Shown here in pieces: positions 16,876 to 26,079 of a stretch of DNA of 64,000 nt. The DNA comes from Dictyobacter aurantiacus. GTDB taxonomy: Bacteria > Chloroflexota > Ktedonobacteria > Ktedonobacterales > Ktedonobacteraceae. The translations under genes and the position numbers were made by a program. Positions within the stretch are counted from its first letter, which is position 1. Every line of letters begins with the position of its first letter. Location: positions 2,046,001 to 2,110,000 of the forward strand of contig NZ_BIFQ01000002.1 in assembly GCF_003967515.1 (NCBI RefSeq). Reading direction: 5' to 3'. The notes under the pieces were generated by a model. It made no database searches. It was not told the DNA's origin and was given only the letters and a program-made list of their open reading frames with translations.

Positions 16876-19316
16876 GTGTGGCGCATGGTGATATCCCTGG
16901 TGCAGCCAGGAAGAATGAGAAGGGAGATTCTTGAGTCATCCAACTTACCTGGACCTGAAAAGGAAAGGGGACAAGAGCATGTTGGAAACGCAGAAAACAT
17001 TCGAAGACGCTTAGGGTGCTGTTCTGCAAGGCTCGCGTGATATGGCAAGAGCTACACTGCTCAAATGCAAATCTCCATGTGGTGTCATATTTCACCCATC
17101 GGTCATAGCGTCTATTACCGATGCCATATGATGCAGTAATTACTTAGGGCGATTACTGCACCCTTCTTCATATTGGGGACCAGCTAATGAAGTTGGCAAA
17201 GGGGATGAATTGCGTGCCTACGTCACGCTCGGACGTATCACCATGACGTACCACGGGATGGCCTACGAGCTGCGAGGCTTAGGGTCACAGAGTCTTCATA
17301 CTACTCGTGGGAGTCACGACCCACCAGGGCGGTTGGGAAAGCCAGCCACAGGGGGAAGGAAGACAGGAAATGTGGAGTTCCAACACGAAACGAGGTATGC
17401 GTAATGCAGGAGGCCAGGGTTTACTTGGAACTCGTTCGAGAACGTGGGAAAAAGCGATTACCATTGACCCGCGTGTATCGACAATTGTTCAATCGTGAAT
17501 GGTACCTGATTGCTTACGGCAAAATCTATCGGAACAAAGGAGCCATGACCCAGGGGGTCACAACGGAAACCGTTGATAGCATGTCCCTGGCGAAAATTGA
17601 TGCGATCATCAACGCATTACGTCAGGAACGGTATCAATGGAAACCGGTGCGACGGGTTGTCATTCCAAAGCGGAACAGCACGAAGACGCGCGCTCTGGGT
17701 CTTCCAACGTGGTCAGATAAGCTGTTACAAGAAGTTATTCGCCTCATACTTGAGGCATACTTCGAACCAACTTTTTCTGAACACTCCCACGGTTTTCGGC
17801 CCGGACGAGGTTGCCATACGGCTCTCAAGGACATTTACGACCATTGGGCTGGAGTAACCTGGACCATTGAGGGAGATATTGCTGCCTGCTTCGACAACTT
17901 GTCGCACGACTTGTTGCTCGATACCCTGGCAAAATATATTCATGATGGTCGCTTTCTTCAACTCATCCGCAGTTTGCTGAAAGCAGGATATCTAGAAAAC
18001 TGGAAATGGAACCGCACATTAAGCGGTGCACCGCAAGGCTCAATTCTTGGTCCAATACTTTCCAATATCGTGCTCAGCCATCTGGATACCTTTGTCGAAG
18101 ACACGCTCATCCCAGCATACACCAGGGGAGAACGCCGCAAGGCCAACCCCATCTACACTCGCCTCAGCAGTACCATCCGTCGAAAGCGGCAGCAGGGAAA
18201 GCAAGAAGAAACGAAAAGCCTGGAACAACAGCGGCGCTCTCTTCCTTCGATCGATCCCTACGATCCCGATTACCGACGGCTCCGGTATTGTCGCTATGCA
18301 GACGACTTTTGCCTGGGAATCATCGGGCCAAAGGAAGATGCCAAGGAAATCAAACGCCAACTGGGAATGTTCCTGCGTGAGTCTCTCAAACTGGACCTCT
18401 CAGAAACCAAAACGCTTATTACCCATATGCGCACGGAAAAGGCGAAATTCCTTGGGTATGAAATCTCGACCTTTCAGCGCAACGATGCGCATGAGCAAGC
18501 GTACTACAAGCGACGTGTGCTCAACGGGAAGATAGAACTCTCTCTTCCTGCGGCAGTAATCCAAGCCAAATGCCAGCGGTACATGACCCATAACAAGCCA
18601 ATCCATCGCACGGAGATGCTCAATGACTCGGTCTTTTCGATCATCGTGCATTACCAGGGGGTGTATCGGGGCGTCGTGGAGTATTACCGCCTGGCTCACA
18701 ATGTCTATGGATTAAACAAGCTGAAGTGGATCATGGAGCAATCCCTGGTCAAAACACTGGCAGCCAAACTCAAAATCTCAGTGCATCAAGTCTACGAACG
18801 CTTCCGAGCCACCCTGATGACCGATGGGAAAGTCTACAAAGGACTGCAAACGGTCATCCAGCGGGAAGGGAAAGACCCCCTCATTGCCCAATGGGGTGGT
18901 ATTCCTCTGCAACGCCGTATGGAGGCGGTTCTCAATGATGATCCCTACCTTTATTGGAATGGGCGAACGGAAATCGTTCAACGACTGCTTGCGGAGACAT
19001 GTGAACTCTGTGACTCGCATACGCAGATCGAAGTCCACCATATCCGAGCTCTGAAGGATCTTGAACGCTATGGTCGGCCTGAAAAGCCAGCGTGGGTCAA
19101 AACGATGGCGGCACGTCATCGAAAAACACTGGTTGTCTGCCAATCCTGCCACAAAGCTATTCATGCCGGGAAACCGCTGACATCTCATCGCCTCGAATGA
19201 ACATTACCAGAGAGCCGGATGAATCGAAAGGTTCCCGTCCGGTTCGGTGGGGGGCCGATGGAAAAGTGCTCCGCTCTTTGCGGAGGAACTCGCCAGCGGC
19301 CTACCCTGTAGTTTAC
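16876..19316 (+). ncRNA. Group II intron
   Basis: The 5' end reads GTGTGGCGC (close to the GUGYG consensus) and the 3' end reads TTTAC (AY consensus). Domain V is recognisable at 19212-19245: GAGCCGGATGAAT, GAAA tetraloop region, then a closing arm CCGTCCGGTTC; it is 34 nt long with the AGC triad. Domain VI follows, with GGGGCCG paired to CGGCC and an unpaired A near TACCC. Joining 16875 to 19317 gives codon CCT and the protein ...WKYALLR-PLDDEGFDF..., which restores the transposase frame. Domains I-IV were not folded by hand. Confidence 0.85.
17404..19200 (+). CDS. ltrA: Group II intron-encoded reverse transcriptase/maturase with HNH domain
   Basis: 598 residues, with GAGG 8 nt before ATG 17404. 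RT blocks are present: RRVVIPKRN, ALGLPTWSDKLLQEVIRLIL, FSEHSHGFRPGRGCHTAL, WTIEGDIAACFDNL, GAPQGSILGPILSNI and the catalytic RYCRYADDF (about residue 295-303). The maturase (X) region follows to about residue 510. A C-terminal HNH endonuclease has CELC, EVHHIRAL and CQSCHKAIHAG. The protein helps the intron splice and retrohome. It lies in domain IV of the intron and appears intact, so the intron may still be mobile. Confidence 0.93.
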   Translation: MQEARVYLELVRERGKKRLPLTRVYRQLFNREWYLIAYGKIYRNKGAMTQGVTTETVDSMSLAKIDAIINALRQERYQWKPVRRVVIPKRNSTKTRALGLPTWSDKLLQEVIRLILEAYFEPTFSEHSHGFRPGRGCHTALKDIYDHWAGVTWTIEGDIAACFDNLSHDLLLDTLAKYIHDGRFLQLIRSLLKAGYLENWKWNRTLSGAPQGSILGPILSNIVLSHLDTFVEDTLIPAYTRGERRKANPIYTRLSSTIRRKRQQGKQEETKSLEQQRRSLPSIDPYDPDYRRLRYCRYADDFCLGIIGPKEDAKEIKRQLGMFLRESLKLDLSETKTLITHMRTEKAKFLGYEISTFQRNDAHEQAYYKRRVLNGKIELSLPAAVIQAKCQRYMTHNKPIHRTEMLNDSVFSIIVHYQGVYRGVVEYYRLAHNVYGLNKLKWIMEQSLVKTLAAKLKISVHQVYERFRATLMTDGKVYKGLQTVIQREGKDPLIAQWGGIPLQRRMEAVLNDDPYLYWNGRTEIVQRLLAETCELCDSHTQIEVHHIRALKDLERYGRPEKPAWVKTMAARHRKTLVVCQSCHKAIHAGKPLTSHRLE

Positions 19317-20698
19317 CTTTAGACGACGAAGGGTTCGATTTTACCATTTTATGCGATTTTCGCCAACGGCTCATCGACGCCCATGCCGAGTCTCTCGTGC
19401 TCGAACCCATCTTGATAGTCAGCCGGCAACGGGGCTGGCTCAAAGCCGGCGGCAAACAACGGACGGATTCAAGCGCAGTACTCGCTGCGGTGCGAACGCT
19501 CAACAGCCTGGAAAGTGTTGGTGAGAGTATGCGGGCCGCGCTCAATGACCTGGCGAAGCAGAACCCGGAGTGGTTGCTTTTGCATATGGCCCCCGACTGG
19601 TTCGATCGTTCTGCTCACCGTTTTGAGATGACACGCTTTCCCAAGCAGGAGAGCAAACAACAGGCCCTACGCAAGCAAGTAGGAGAGGATGTGGCACGGC
19701 TTTTCGATGGTCTCGAACGGCAAGAAACGCCCGCAGCTCTGGGCCAATTGCCCTCTGTCATCCGTCTCCGACAGGTCTTTGATCAGCATTACGAGCGTAG
19801 CCAGACTGGAGTGCGATGGCGTGATGGGCCTGCGGTCACGAACGAGGACCGGATCGTGTCGCCCTACGATGAACAAGCACGCTCGGCTCGCAAACGAGAA
19901 CTCATCTGGTTAGGGTACAAGATCCATCTGACAGAGACCTGTGATCAAGATCCGCACATGCCCCATCTGATTGTCCAGGTTCACACGGTCCCGGCGACGA
20001 CTCCTGATAGCATGGCAGTGGAACCGATCCTGCAGGACCTGCGTGAACGCGAGGTGGCCCCTTCGGCCCTGTTCGTGGATCAAGGCTACACCAGTGCCAC
20101 CTCTCTTGTCGAGCAAGCCAAACAAGGAACCGAGATGATGGGTCCGCTCCAGGAGTCAACCAGTTGGCAAGCGCAAGCTGGAGAGGGGTATGGGCTGTAC
20201 GACTTTGAAGTGGATTGGCACCAGCAACGGGTCCGTTGTCCTCAAGGCCATCTGAGCCAGCGATGAGCTCCGTTTCTTGACCGACACGGCACAGGCAAGA
20301 TTGAGGTTCGTTTTCCTCCCCAATGCTGTCAGGCGTGCATGGCACGAGAACACTGCACAACTGGGGCCAAGGGGCGTATTCTCAAACTTCTGCCTCAAGA
20401 AGCCTATGAGGCATTAGAGCAGCGTCGAAAAGAGCAAGACACGTCTGCTTTCCAGAAGGAATACGCCCTGCGTGCTGGTGTTGAAGGAACCATTTCACAA
20501 GCAGCGCGTCGGACCAGAATGCGACGGAGTCCTTATCGCGGGGAGCGAAAGACGCATCTGCACCATGTACAGATTGCGGCCGGGATCAATGTGGTACGCA
20601 TCATCGCGCATCTTCAAGCACAAATGCAAGGGACACTTTCGCGTCCCGAGCGCCAAGCTACGCCCTTTGCTCGTCTCAGGGAGGTGGCTCGACTGTGA
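19317..20698 (+). pseudogene. IS1182-like transposase, exon 2, with an in-frame stop
   Basis: It continues exon 1 with DDEGFDFTILCDFRQRLIDA, then the DDE core (KQRTDSSAVLAAVRTL, a typical TDS block; LFVDQGYTSATSLVEQAK). At 20264-20266 a TGA interrupts HLSQR-stop-APFLDRHG. The same frame then continues to 20698 through the Cys-rich block PPQCCQACMAREHC and the final helix EGTISQAARRTRMRRSPYRG, which is needed in this family. Homologues commonly have Trp near here, so a TGG to TGA change is likely. The transposase is probably inactive unless the stop is read through. Confidence 0.8.
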
Positions 20699-20766
20699 TG
20701 TTCCGATGTCTGCACAAAATTTCCCAACAGAGTCATGAATGACGAGGGCTTTCTCGCTCGCTTTGT

Positions 20767-20931
20767 GTAAAAGGCATGGTAGGATCGGTTGAGGATGGCA
20801 GGATATTTGGAAATGAGGCGATACGGATGATATAGGGCGCATGGCCCCCTCCGGCACCTTCGGTATGGTAGGTGTGGATCGTCCTCTGTCCAATGGCCGC
20901 GATCGTATCCTCGACAAAGCCAGCTTCATTG
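20767..20931 (-). pseudogene. ureC: Second, diverged ureC fragment (about 55 codons)
   Basis: 165 bp align without gaps to 10959-11123, with about 13 differences by my count, mostly at silent positions. It encodes urease alpha residues around the EGAGGGHAPDI block up to MPFT. The left edge, GTAAAAGGCAT, is the same break point as in the long ureC fragment. The right edge fades at 20931 next to the peptidase gene. It is not a recent copy of the other fragment. Confidence 0.85.
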
Positions 20932-20967
20932 GCAGAAAGTGGTTCCTTCCTTTTTTCTTAGAAAGTC

Positions 20968-21939
20968 TTATTGCGCTGGCCCGCTGTTGAGAACCGCATC
21001 CCATGCCAGTTCTGATGCCAGTATTCCGAGCATCGTTCCACTGACACGAGCATCGTTTACTTCATTGGTCGTCACGGTATATAACACATCACCATCATTG
21101 ATGGTCTGAAATGGTTGAATAGCTCGCGCCATCGAGCTATGGACTTGCCTTCCTAATTGGCGCAGTTCTTCTGGACGTAAGCATTGATTAGTAACGACAA
21201 GTGTCAGCGTGGTATTGCCAAAGGCCGTAGTGACCACTTCACCACGAGCAAGTCGCTGTTCCAGATCCTCAACGGGAGAGAGGCGTAGACCGGTCCTGGG
21301 GTCGCGGTTACCCCGTACAACCTGGCCCTGCCGATCAATGATGATACCAACGGCGTTGACGACCGTGAATACGCCAATCCTGGTGTCTCCAATCTGGCGA
21401 AAGGCACCACCTTGTCCCGAAGGCTCTTTGTGTGTGAGATTGAAGATATTGCCGCACGTGGCTGATCGGCCAGCACCTCGCGCCCCCAGAGGAAAAAGAC
21501 CAGGGCGCGCCGCTTGGAGGGCGGCTTTTCCCAATTGAAGATCAGGATAGATGACATTGTCACGTGCCCCATAATCATTGATAATGGCTCCAGAAACTAA
21601 AGCCATATGTTTGCTGGAAACCGACGCCTTCGTTTGGAGGGCAGAAGCCCGTTGCTCAAAGATGGCGGCAGTGACTCCACTTGCAGCTTCCAGTCCATAA
21701 ATAGAGCCACCAGCGAAACAAATTGCATGGTTGCGTTCATAATCGCCAGTCTTACCGACCAATCCTCCACGCGCATCTATTGCCGTCGCCACCCCATCGG
21801 GGAAGTAGAAAACGGTACAACCGGTTGGCCCCTCTGCATATTCAGCCACACCAATGTGCAGCGCTGGAAAATCAACGGGTAAGGTTGGCCCTTCAAATGA
21901 AGTTTGGGGCACAAGGGAAAGAGAACTATTCATCAACAT
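20968..21939 (-). CDS. P1/S58-family aminopeptidase (DmpA-like)
   Basis: 323 residues from ATG 21939, with AGGAG 9 nt upstream. It matches the DmpA/endo-type 6-aminohexanoate oligomer hydrolase family: VAEYAEGPTGCTVFYFPDG, AICFAGGSIYGLEAASGV, ARGAGRSATCGNIF and VNAVGIIIDRQG. The autocatalytic processing site is probably in TAFGNTTLTLVVTN, where the residue after Asn becomes the N-terminal nucleophile. Family members are self-cleaving cytoplasmic peptidases or amidases. The gene stands alone. Its 3' side borders the ureC fragment. Confidence 0.85.
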   Translation of the reverse strand: MLMNSSLSLVPQTSFEGPTLPVDFPALHIGVAEYAEGPTGCTVFYFPDGVATAIDARGGLVGKTGDYERNHAICFAGGSIYGLEAASGVTAAIFEQRASALQTKASVSSKHMALVSGAIINDYGARDNVIYPDLQLGKAALQAARPGLFPLGARGAGRSATCGNIFNLTHKEPSGQGGAFRQIGDTRIGVFTVVNAVGIIIDRQGQVVRGNRDPRTGLRLSPVEDLEQRLARGEVVTTAFGNTTLTLVVTNQCLRPEELRQLGRQVHSSMARAIQPFQTINDGDVLYTVTTNEVNDARVSGTMLGILASELAWDAVLNSGPAQ

Positions 21940-22364
21940 ATGTTGAATCTCCTGTTTACAAAGCACTAATATTTATCATATTCATTTTAGCCAATAAATA
22001 TAATAGCTCATTCTCATGATAAAAGCGATACACCATGTATAGGATTAGTCAGTGAAATGTATATTCCTGGTTTTTGGCTGTCATCGCAGATGCTTGACCA
22101 ATAAGGATGTGGTGCAAATAAAGGTTCGGCAGTTTCGCCGATAACTGCCCAAGGAGTGAGGGTAAATGGAGAGCTCGCCCAGCAGATTTTACCTGGTTCT
22201 GACAAAATCTAAGCACACTACGGAGGCCCATATCCTTCAGGAGGATATCAGAATAATTTAGCTTATTAACCACTCAGGAAACTCTGAAAGGAAATTTTGG
22301 AATGTAATTTGATCTGCTTCTAAATTTTCTTTAACGGATCAGATTTGGAATCACCAATTTCTGA
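21940..22364. other. 425-bp intergenic stretch
   Basis: Two minus-strand frames of 63-74 codons lie at 22014-22273, in different phases and without ribosome sites. Their Trp/Pro-rich sequence could be a decayed gene, but no family is recognisable. Confidence 0.4.
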
Positions 22365-22949
22365 TTACTGCGTCTCGGGGTGTTCCGTTGTGTTTGCTTC
22401 CTCCGCAGAGGGTTCTATCTCAAAATACCTCTGCATCGCGCGACGATAACGCTCCAGGTCGTCTAAGTCTCCTGTTTGCTGGCACTCTTCGATATACGTT
22501 CTTGCTTTCTTTGCCCATTCCTGCTCGATGGAGTGGAGGTATATCAGGGTAGTAGAGACCCCTGCACCAACTAGAAACTGAATATCAAAACCACACCAGG
22601 TATCAAAGGATGCTCTTTTGGCTTTCCACAGTAGCTCTACATCCTCAAGCTGACCGAGCAGAAAGAGCAGAAAACCACTAAGGTGGATGTTATCACTCTC
22701 TGTTTCGATGTCATTCTTGCGACAAGTGATTTCTTGTTCCATCAGAAAGCGAAGGAGCGGGCGGTCTTTCAATGAGAGTGTGTTCTGCAACTCCTTGAGG
22801 ACTTGGGCACGCAATGTTGCGTGTGGATCAGAGCCATCCTCATTCTTGGGGGCGCCTTCCTTCAGGTAGGTGAGCGCGTGAAGGACCTGCGAGGAAGGCA
22901 GTCCAGACAGGCTATTTCTTGCTTCTTGCACAATATTTGCTGCTTGCAT
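22365..22949 (-). CDS. Hypothetical protein, 194 aa
   Basis: An intact, mostly helical, acidic soluble protein with no signal peptide. Segments such as LLRFLMEQEITCRKNDIETE and FLLFLLGQLEDVELLWKAKR suggest HEAT- or TPR-like helical pairs. The C-terminal tail is Glu/Thr-rich and disordered. The ATG at 22949 has a weak AAAGAGA upstream. In homologous proteins of this build, the function is usually unknown; I do not assign one. It is monocistronic. Confidence 0.65.
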   Translation of the reverse strand: MQAANIVQEARNSLSGLPSSQVLHALTYLKEGAPKNEDGSDPHATLRAQVLKELQNTLSLKDRPLLRFLMEQEITCRKNDIETESDNIHLSGFLLFLLGQLEDVELLWKAKRASFDTWCGFDIQFLVGAGVSTTLIYLHSIEQEWAKKARTYIEECQQTGDLDDLERYRRAMQRYFEIEPSAEEANTTEHPETQ

Positions 22950-23212
22950 ACAGTCTCTTTTCTTTCAGCGGTATTTTCCGTATTATACCTTGAGAAAAGA
23001 AGTTGCTCAAACAGACAAATGAAGATCAATTGTCTCTTTAGTTTATGAAATGTGGTTATACTGCTGATTTTATGAAGAATGGGGCTGTGGCTTGTGTTCA
23101 ATTCCTTGTGATCTACCAGTGAAAATACAAGATATTTTTATTCGATAACTTTTTTACCTTTGTCCTCTTGCCTTTCTAACTCAACACGCCGCCAATGAGG
23201 GAGTTGGCCGAT

Positions 23213-23630
23213 CTAGCCAAAGGTAAACCCGCATACGAGTCCGCTGGCAATACCTCCTACGACGCCGAATAAGCCAGCGGCAATCAGGGCGTTGCGAGCT
23301 GAGTTGCGTATGCCTTCATTCGCATACGCCAGCTGGTGTTCTTCAAGGAATGGTACTTGACCAACCGCTGTGAAGGATTCCAGTGAGAATACTGGCAATG
23401 CCACTGACTAATCCGATGATGATGCTATAGATCAGGCCATATGGGATGCCATAGAAGAAGCCACCAGCTCTTGTGATGATGGCGATTAGTGCTCAGGGCG
23501 CAATAATGATGCTCAGGCCTAACCCTTTTTGAATAGTGGTGGTGAGATTACGACCGATTTCCCGCCAGGGCCGGGCGACTGTTTCAGCCGGTTGATGTCA
23601 GGTCTGGTTGCCTGTTATAGGCATGCTTGC
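23213..23630 (-). pseudogene. Remnant of a Gly-rich membrane protein
   Basis: Several short minus-strand frames each encode membrane-like glycine-rich segments (ARNALIAAGLFGVVGGIASG and, upstream in another frame, GIPYGLIYSIIIGLVSGI). They are separated by stops and frame changes. Taken together they look like one decayed small membrane protein. The last frame (23213-23404) has 63 codons and no ribosome site. Confidence 0.4.
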
Positions 23631-23937
23631 TGTGCGTGTTTTATAATAGAGAAAAATACATGCACAAAAGTCTTGACAGACTCCTTGATTTAGATGAGCT
23701 ATAGCGTCTATGCTAGCTCTGGTCTGATTCTCTTACCTTGGCGATGTTTTTCCTTTACAGCTTGCGTGTCTGAGATTAATGCGTGCCGCATTGGCAGATG
23801 ATAGATGCCCACATGTATCGTCATTATGTTACAGCAAGCAAAATAAATTTAAACCACAAGGATCGCTTCTGTTCTCTTTTCAGCCTATACTTGAAGCAGA
23901 AGAGTTATTGAAGATCCAGAAAGAGGAGCTAACCATA

Positions 23938-24070
23938 ATGAATACGATGCAAATGAAACTTGAACTGATAATCGTGCCTGTTTCAGACGTTGATCGCGCC
24001 AGGACTTTTTATACAGAGATGATTGGCTTTGCTCCTAGTTTCCAGGAAGAGGATCAGATAGATAGGTGGT
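23938..24070 (+). pseudogene. Truncated VOC (glyoxalase-fold) gene
   Basis: From ATG 23938 (AGAGGAG upstream) the frame reads MNTMQMKLELIIVPVSDVDR and then ARTFYTEMIGFAP, the N-terminal betaalphabeta unit of VOC proteins. After about 40 residues the similarity ends at the 3' side of the convergent hydrolase gene. Only a third of a VOC domain remains, so it is a fragment left by a deletion. Confidence 0.65.
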
Positions 24071-24085
24071 CAAGGCGTTATCAGG

Positions 24086-24886
24086 TTATAGATTAGCAAG
24101 GAATGTGCTGATCGCGTCGTTGACCGCCTCTGGTTCCTCCACCGTTGATGTATGCCCTGCCTCTGGTATGATAACCAGTTGTGAACCAGCAATCCGGTCG
24201 TGGAGTCGTTGCGCATTCTCGGGAGGTGTGGCTACATCCTGCTCTCCGACAATAATCAGCGTGGGGATGCTGATCTTTTCGAGCTCGTCATAGACGTTCT
24301 GACGATTGACCACGCCCATGGTGGCGCGGGCGCTGCCGATACGATTATTGTTGATAAGTCGTTGTCGCCACTCACGACGCTGCTCACTTCGCGCTGGATC
24401 ATTGAGAAACTTCTGCCCAAACATTGTCTTCATTACGGGTCCACTGACCATGCTCAGACCGGTCCAACGCCCGATGAAGGCAAGTTGTTTGTACTGGGAT
24501 ATATGTTCGGTGGATTCTGGATCAGCGGAGGTGTCCAGTAATAGCAGGGATTTGAGTAGCTCAGGTCGTCGCGCAGCCAGGCGCATACCGATGAAACCAC
24601 CCATCGAGAGTCCAAGAAAATGGCAAGGCCCATGTCCCAGTTCTTCAATCATGGCAGCGGCATCCTGGTAGAGTGTTTCCATATCATAGCCATCACGTGT
24701 CACTTCGCTCTGACCCTGGCCACGGTGATCAAAGGCAATACAGCGATAGCGATCGCGTAGTGATGCGACCTGTTCATCAAACATGCGGCAACTCCAGAGG
24801 AGACCGTGTGAAAAAAAGATTGTTTCGGCACCGCTACCTTGTTCCTCATAATACAGTTCAGCACCATTAACGCGAATGCGAGGCAT
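24086..24886 (-). CDS. Alpha/beta hydrolase
   Basis: 266 residues with the full alpha/beta hydrolase layout: FFSHGLLWSCRMFDEQ (oxyanion strand), AFDHRGQGQSE, nucleophile elbow FLGLSMGGFIGM (Ser about residue 95), acid in LIIVGEQDVATPP and catalytic His in PEAGHTSTVEEP. The closest general type is the 3-oxoadipate enol-lactonase or esterase-like group; substrate unknown. No signal peptide, so cytoplasmic. ATG 24886 has AAAGGAGC upstream. The gene is convergent with the VOC fragment. Confidence 0.88.
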   Translation of the reverse strand: MPRIRVNGAELYYEEQGSGAETIFFSHGLLWSCRMFDEQVASLRDRYRCIAFDHRGQGQSEVTRDGYDMETLYQDAAAMIEELGHGPCHFLGLSMGGFIGMRLAARRPELLKSLLLLDTSADPESTEHISQYKQLAFIGRWTGLSMVSGPVMKTMFGQKFLNDPARSEQRREWRQRLINNNRIGSARATMGVVNRQNVYDELEKISIPTLIIVGEQDVATPPENAQRLHDRIAGSQLVIIPEAGHTSTVEEPEAVNDAISTFLANL

Positions 24887-25040
24887 GCCTTGCTCCTTTT
24901 ATCGCTCAACTACAATTTATAGGCATTATAGCATATATATATTTACATACTTCTTTATTCCGCATTAGTCCAGTGCTTTTCTATTTGCAATATGGTGTTA
25001 GTGCAATCAAAGAATCATAGACAAGGGGGAGAAAAGCTTT

Positions 25041-25850
25041 ATGAAGCAAAAAGATGAACCTATTGTTGTCAATGTTGCTGAGCGTCGGCTGGTCGGGAGA
25101 AAAGCAGGACATGGAGTACCGACTATCGTGCTGGAAATGGGCCTGGGAGCGGCAGGCAGCTTCTATGATGAGATTGCCAGGCAACTTGCTACGTTTACTC
25201 GCGTGGTGTGGTACGATCGCGCTGGACTTGGACAGAGTGATCCTGTTCCGACGCCTCGGACCATTCAAGACCTGGTTTTTGATTTACATGCTTTGCTTCA
25301 TACTGCCGATATTTCCGGTCCCTACATTCTGGCCGGGCATTCCCTGGGGGGATTGACGATACGCTTCTACAAGAAGCATTATCCTGAAGAAGTGGCAGCC
25401 CTGGTCTTGATCGATTCCGCGCATGAAGAACAACAACAACGACAGTTGGCTATCCTGCCTTCTTCGCAAGCAAATGAGCCGAACGCTCTGGCACAACTAC
25501 GCTATGCGTGGGAGGTGAGTTGGTGCGATCCATTTAGCAATGAAGAGCACATCGACAATCTAGTCAACAGTGAGCTCATGCGCACCTGCGGAACGCTTGG
25601 CTCGACGCCGTTAATAGTCGTCAGCCGAGGACGTTCAAATAGAGATCCTGATAACTATCCTCCTGGTTTGGTAGAGCAAATTGAACAGATCTGGTACCAG
25701 ATGCAGTGCGAACTAGCGGGTCTCTCATCCAGGAGCAAACATATCATCGCTGAGCACAGCGGCCACCTCATTAACAAAGATGAGCCAGAGGCGCTGATAA
25801 AAGCCTTCCGAGAGATCGTAATGCAGGTAAGACAAGAAATGGAGATTTGA
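25041..25850 (+). CDS. Alpha/beta hydrolase
   Basis: 269 residues. Motifs are IVLEMGLGAAGSFYDE, VVWYDRAGLGQSDPVP, nucleophile elbow LAGHSLGGLTIRFY (Ser about residue 101) and a late His in IAEHSGHLINKDEP. The acid is probably the Asp near residue 215. AAGGGGGA precedes the ATG. It is divergent from the previous hydrolase with about 150 bp between, so the two may share a control region. The two proteins belong to different subgroups and are not close copies. Substrate unknown. Confidence 0.87.
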   Translation: MKQKDEPIVVNVAERRLVGRKAGHGVPTIVLEMGLGAAGSFYDEIARQLATFTRVVWYDRAGLGQSDPVPTPRTIQDLVFDLHALLHTADISGPYILAGHSLGGLTIRFYKKHYPEEVAALVLIDSAHEEQQQRQLAILPSSQANEPNALAQLRYAWEVSWCDPFSNEEHIDNLVNSELMRTCGTLGSTPLIVVSRGRSNRDPDNYPPGLVEQIEQIWYQMQCELAGLSSRSKHIIAEHSGHLINKDEPEALIKAFREIVMQVRQEMEI

Positions 25851-25992
25851 AAAGAGGAAGGCTTCCGATTATTTATCCTTTGTGGGCAGAGGATGTTGGC
25901 GTGTCTGAGGGTATCCCGCATTTGTCCAGTCCGAACATGTGGAGCATCAAATGCATGGCTACTTTACTGACTTGAGCTTGAAATGTTGCACT

Positions 25993-26033
25993 GTAAAGGA
26001 AAGAGGCGAGGGAAGCATGCCTCTTTCCTTTAC
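25993..26033. terminator. Hairpin between convergent hydrolase and galU
   Basis: Perfect 15-bp arms GTAAAGGAAAGAGGC and GCCTCTTTCCTTTAC with an 11-nt loop. It lies between the 3' ends of a plus gene (25850) and a minus gene (26080), so a two-way terminator is likely. Confidence 0.65.
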
Positions 26034-26079
26034 TCTATCTAATGAGAGGTAAGCCAAACCCTCTCATGTTGCCAGTCAA

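Larger units (their letters stand above)
16471..20734 (+). mobile_element. IS1182-like insertion sequence carrying a group II intron
   Basis: Terminal inverted repeats GACTCTGTTGGGAAATTTTG (16471 on) and its complement ending at 20734 match, with the match running to about 28 bp with a few differences. The element is flanked by the 6-bp direct repeat ATGAAT (16465-16470 and 20735-20740). The left copy of this repeat is also the outer arm of the IS200/IS605 left-end hairpin, so insertion was at the edge of that element. Removing the 2441-bp intron leaves about 1.8 kb, a normal IS1182 size. Confidence 0.85.

Noticed and set aside
22014..22273. Two overlapping minus-strand ORFs of 63-74 codons
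   Set aside because: Different phases, no ribosome sites, no recognisable family.
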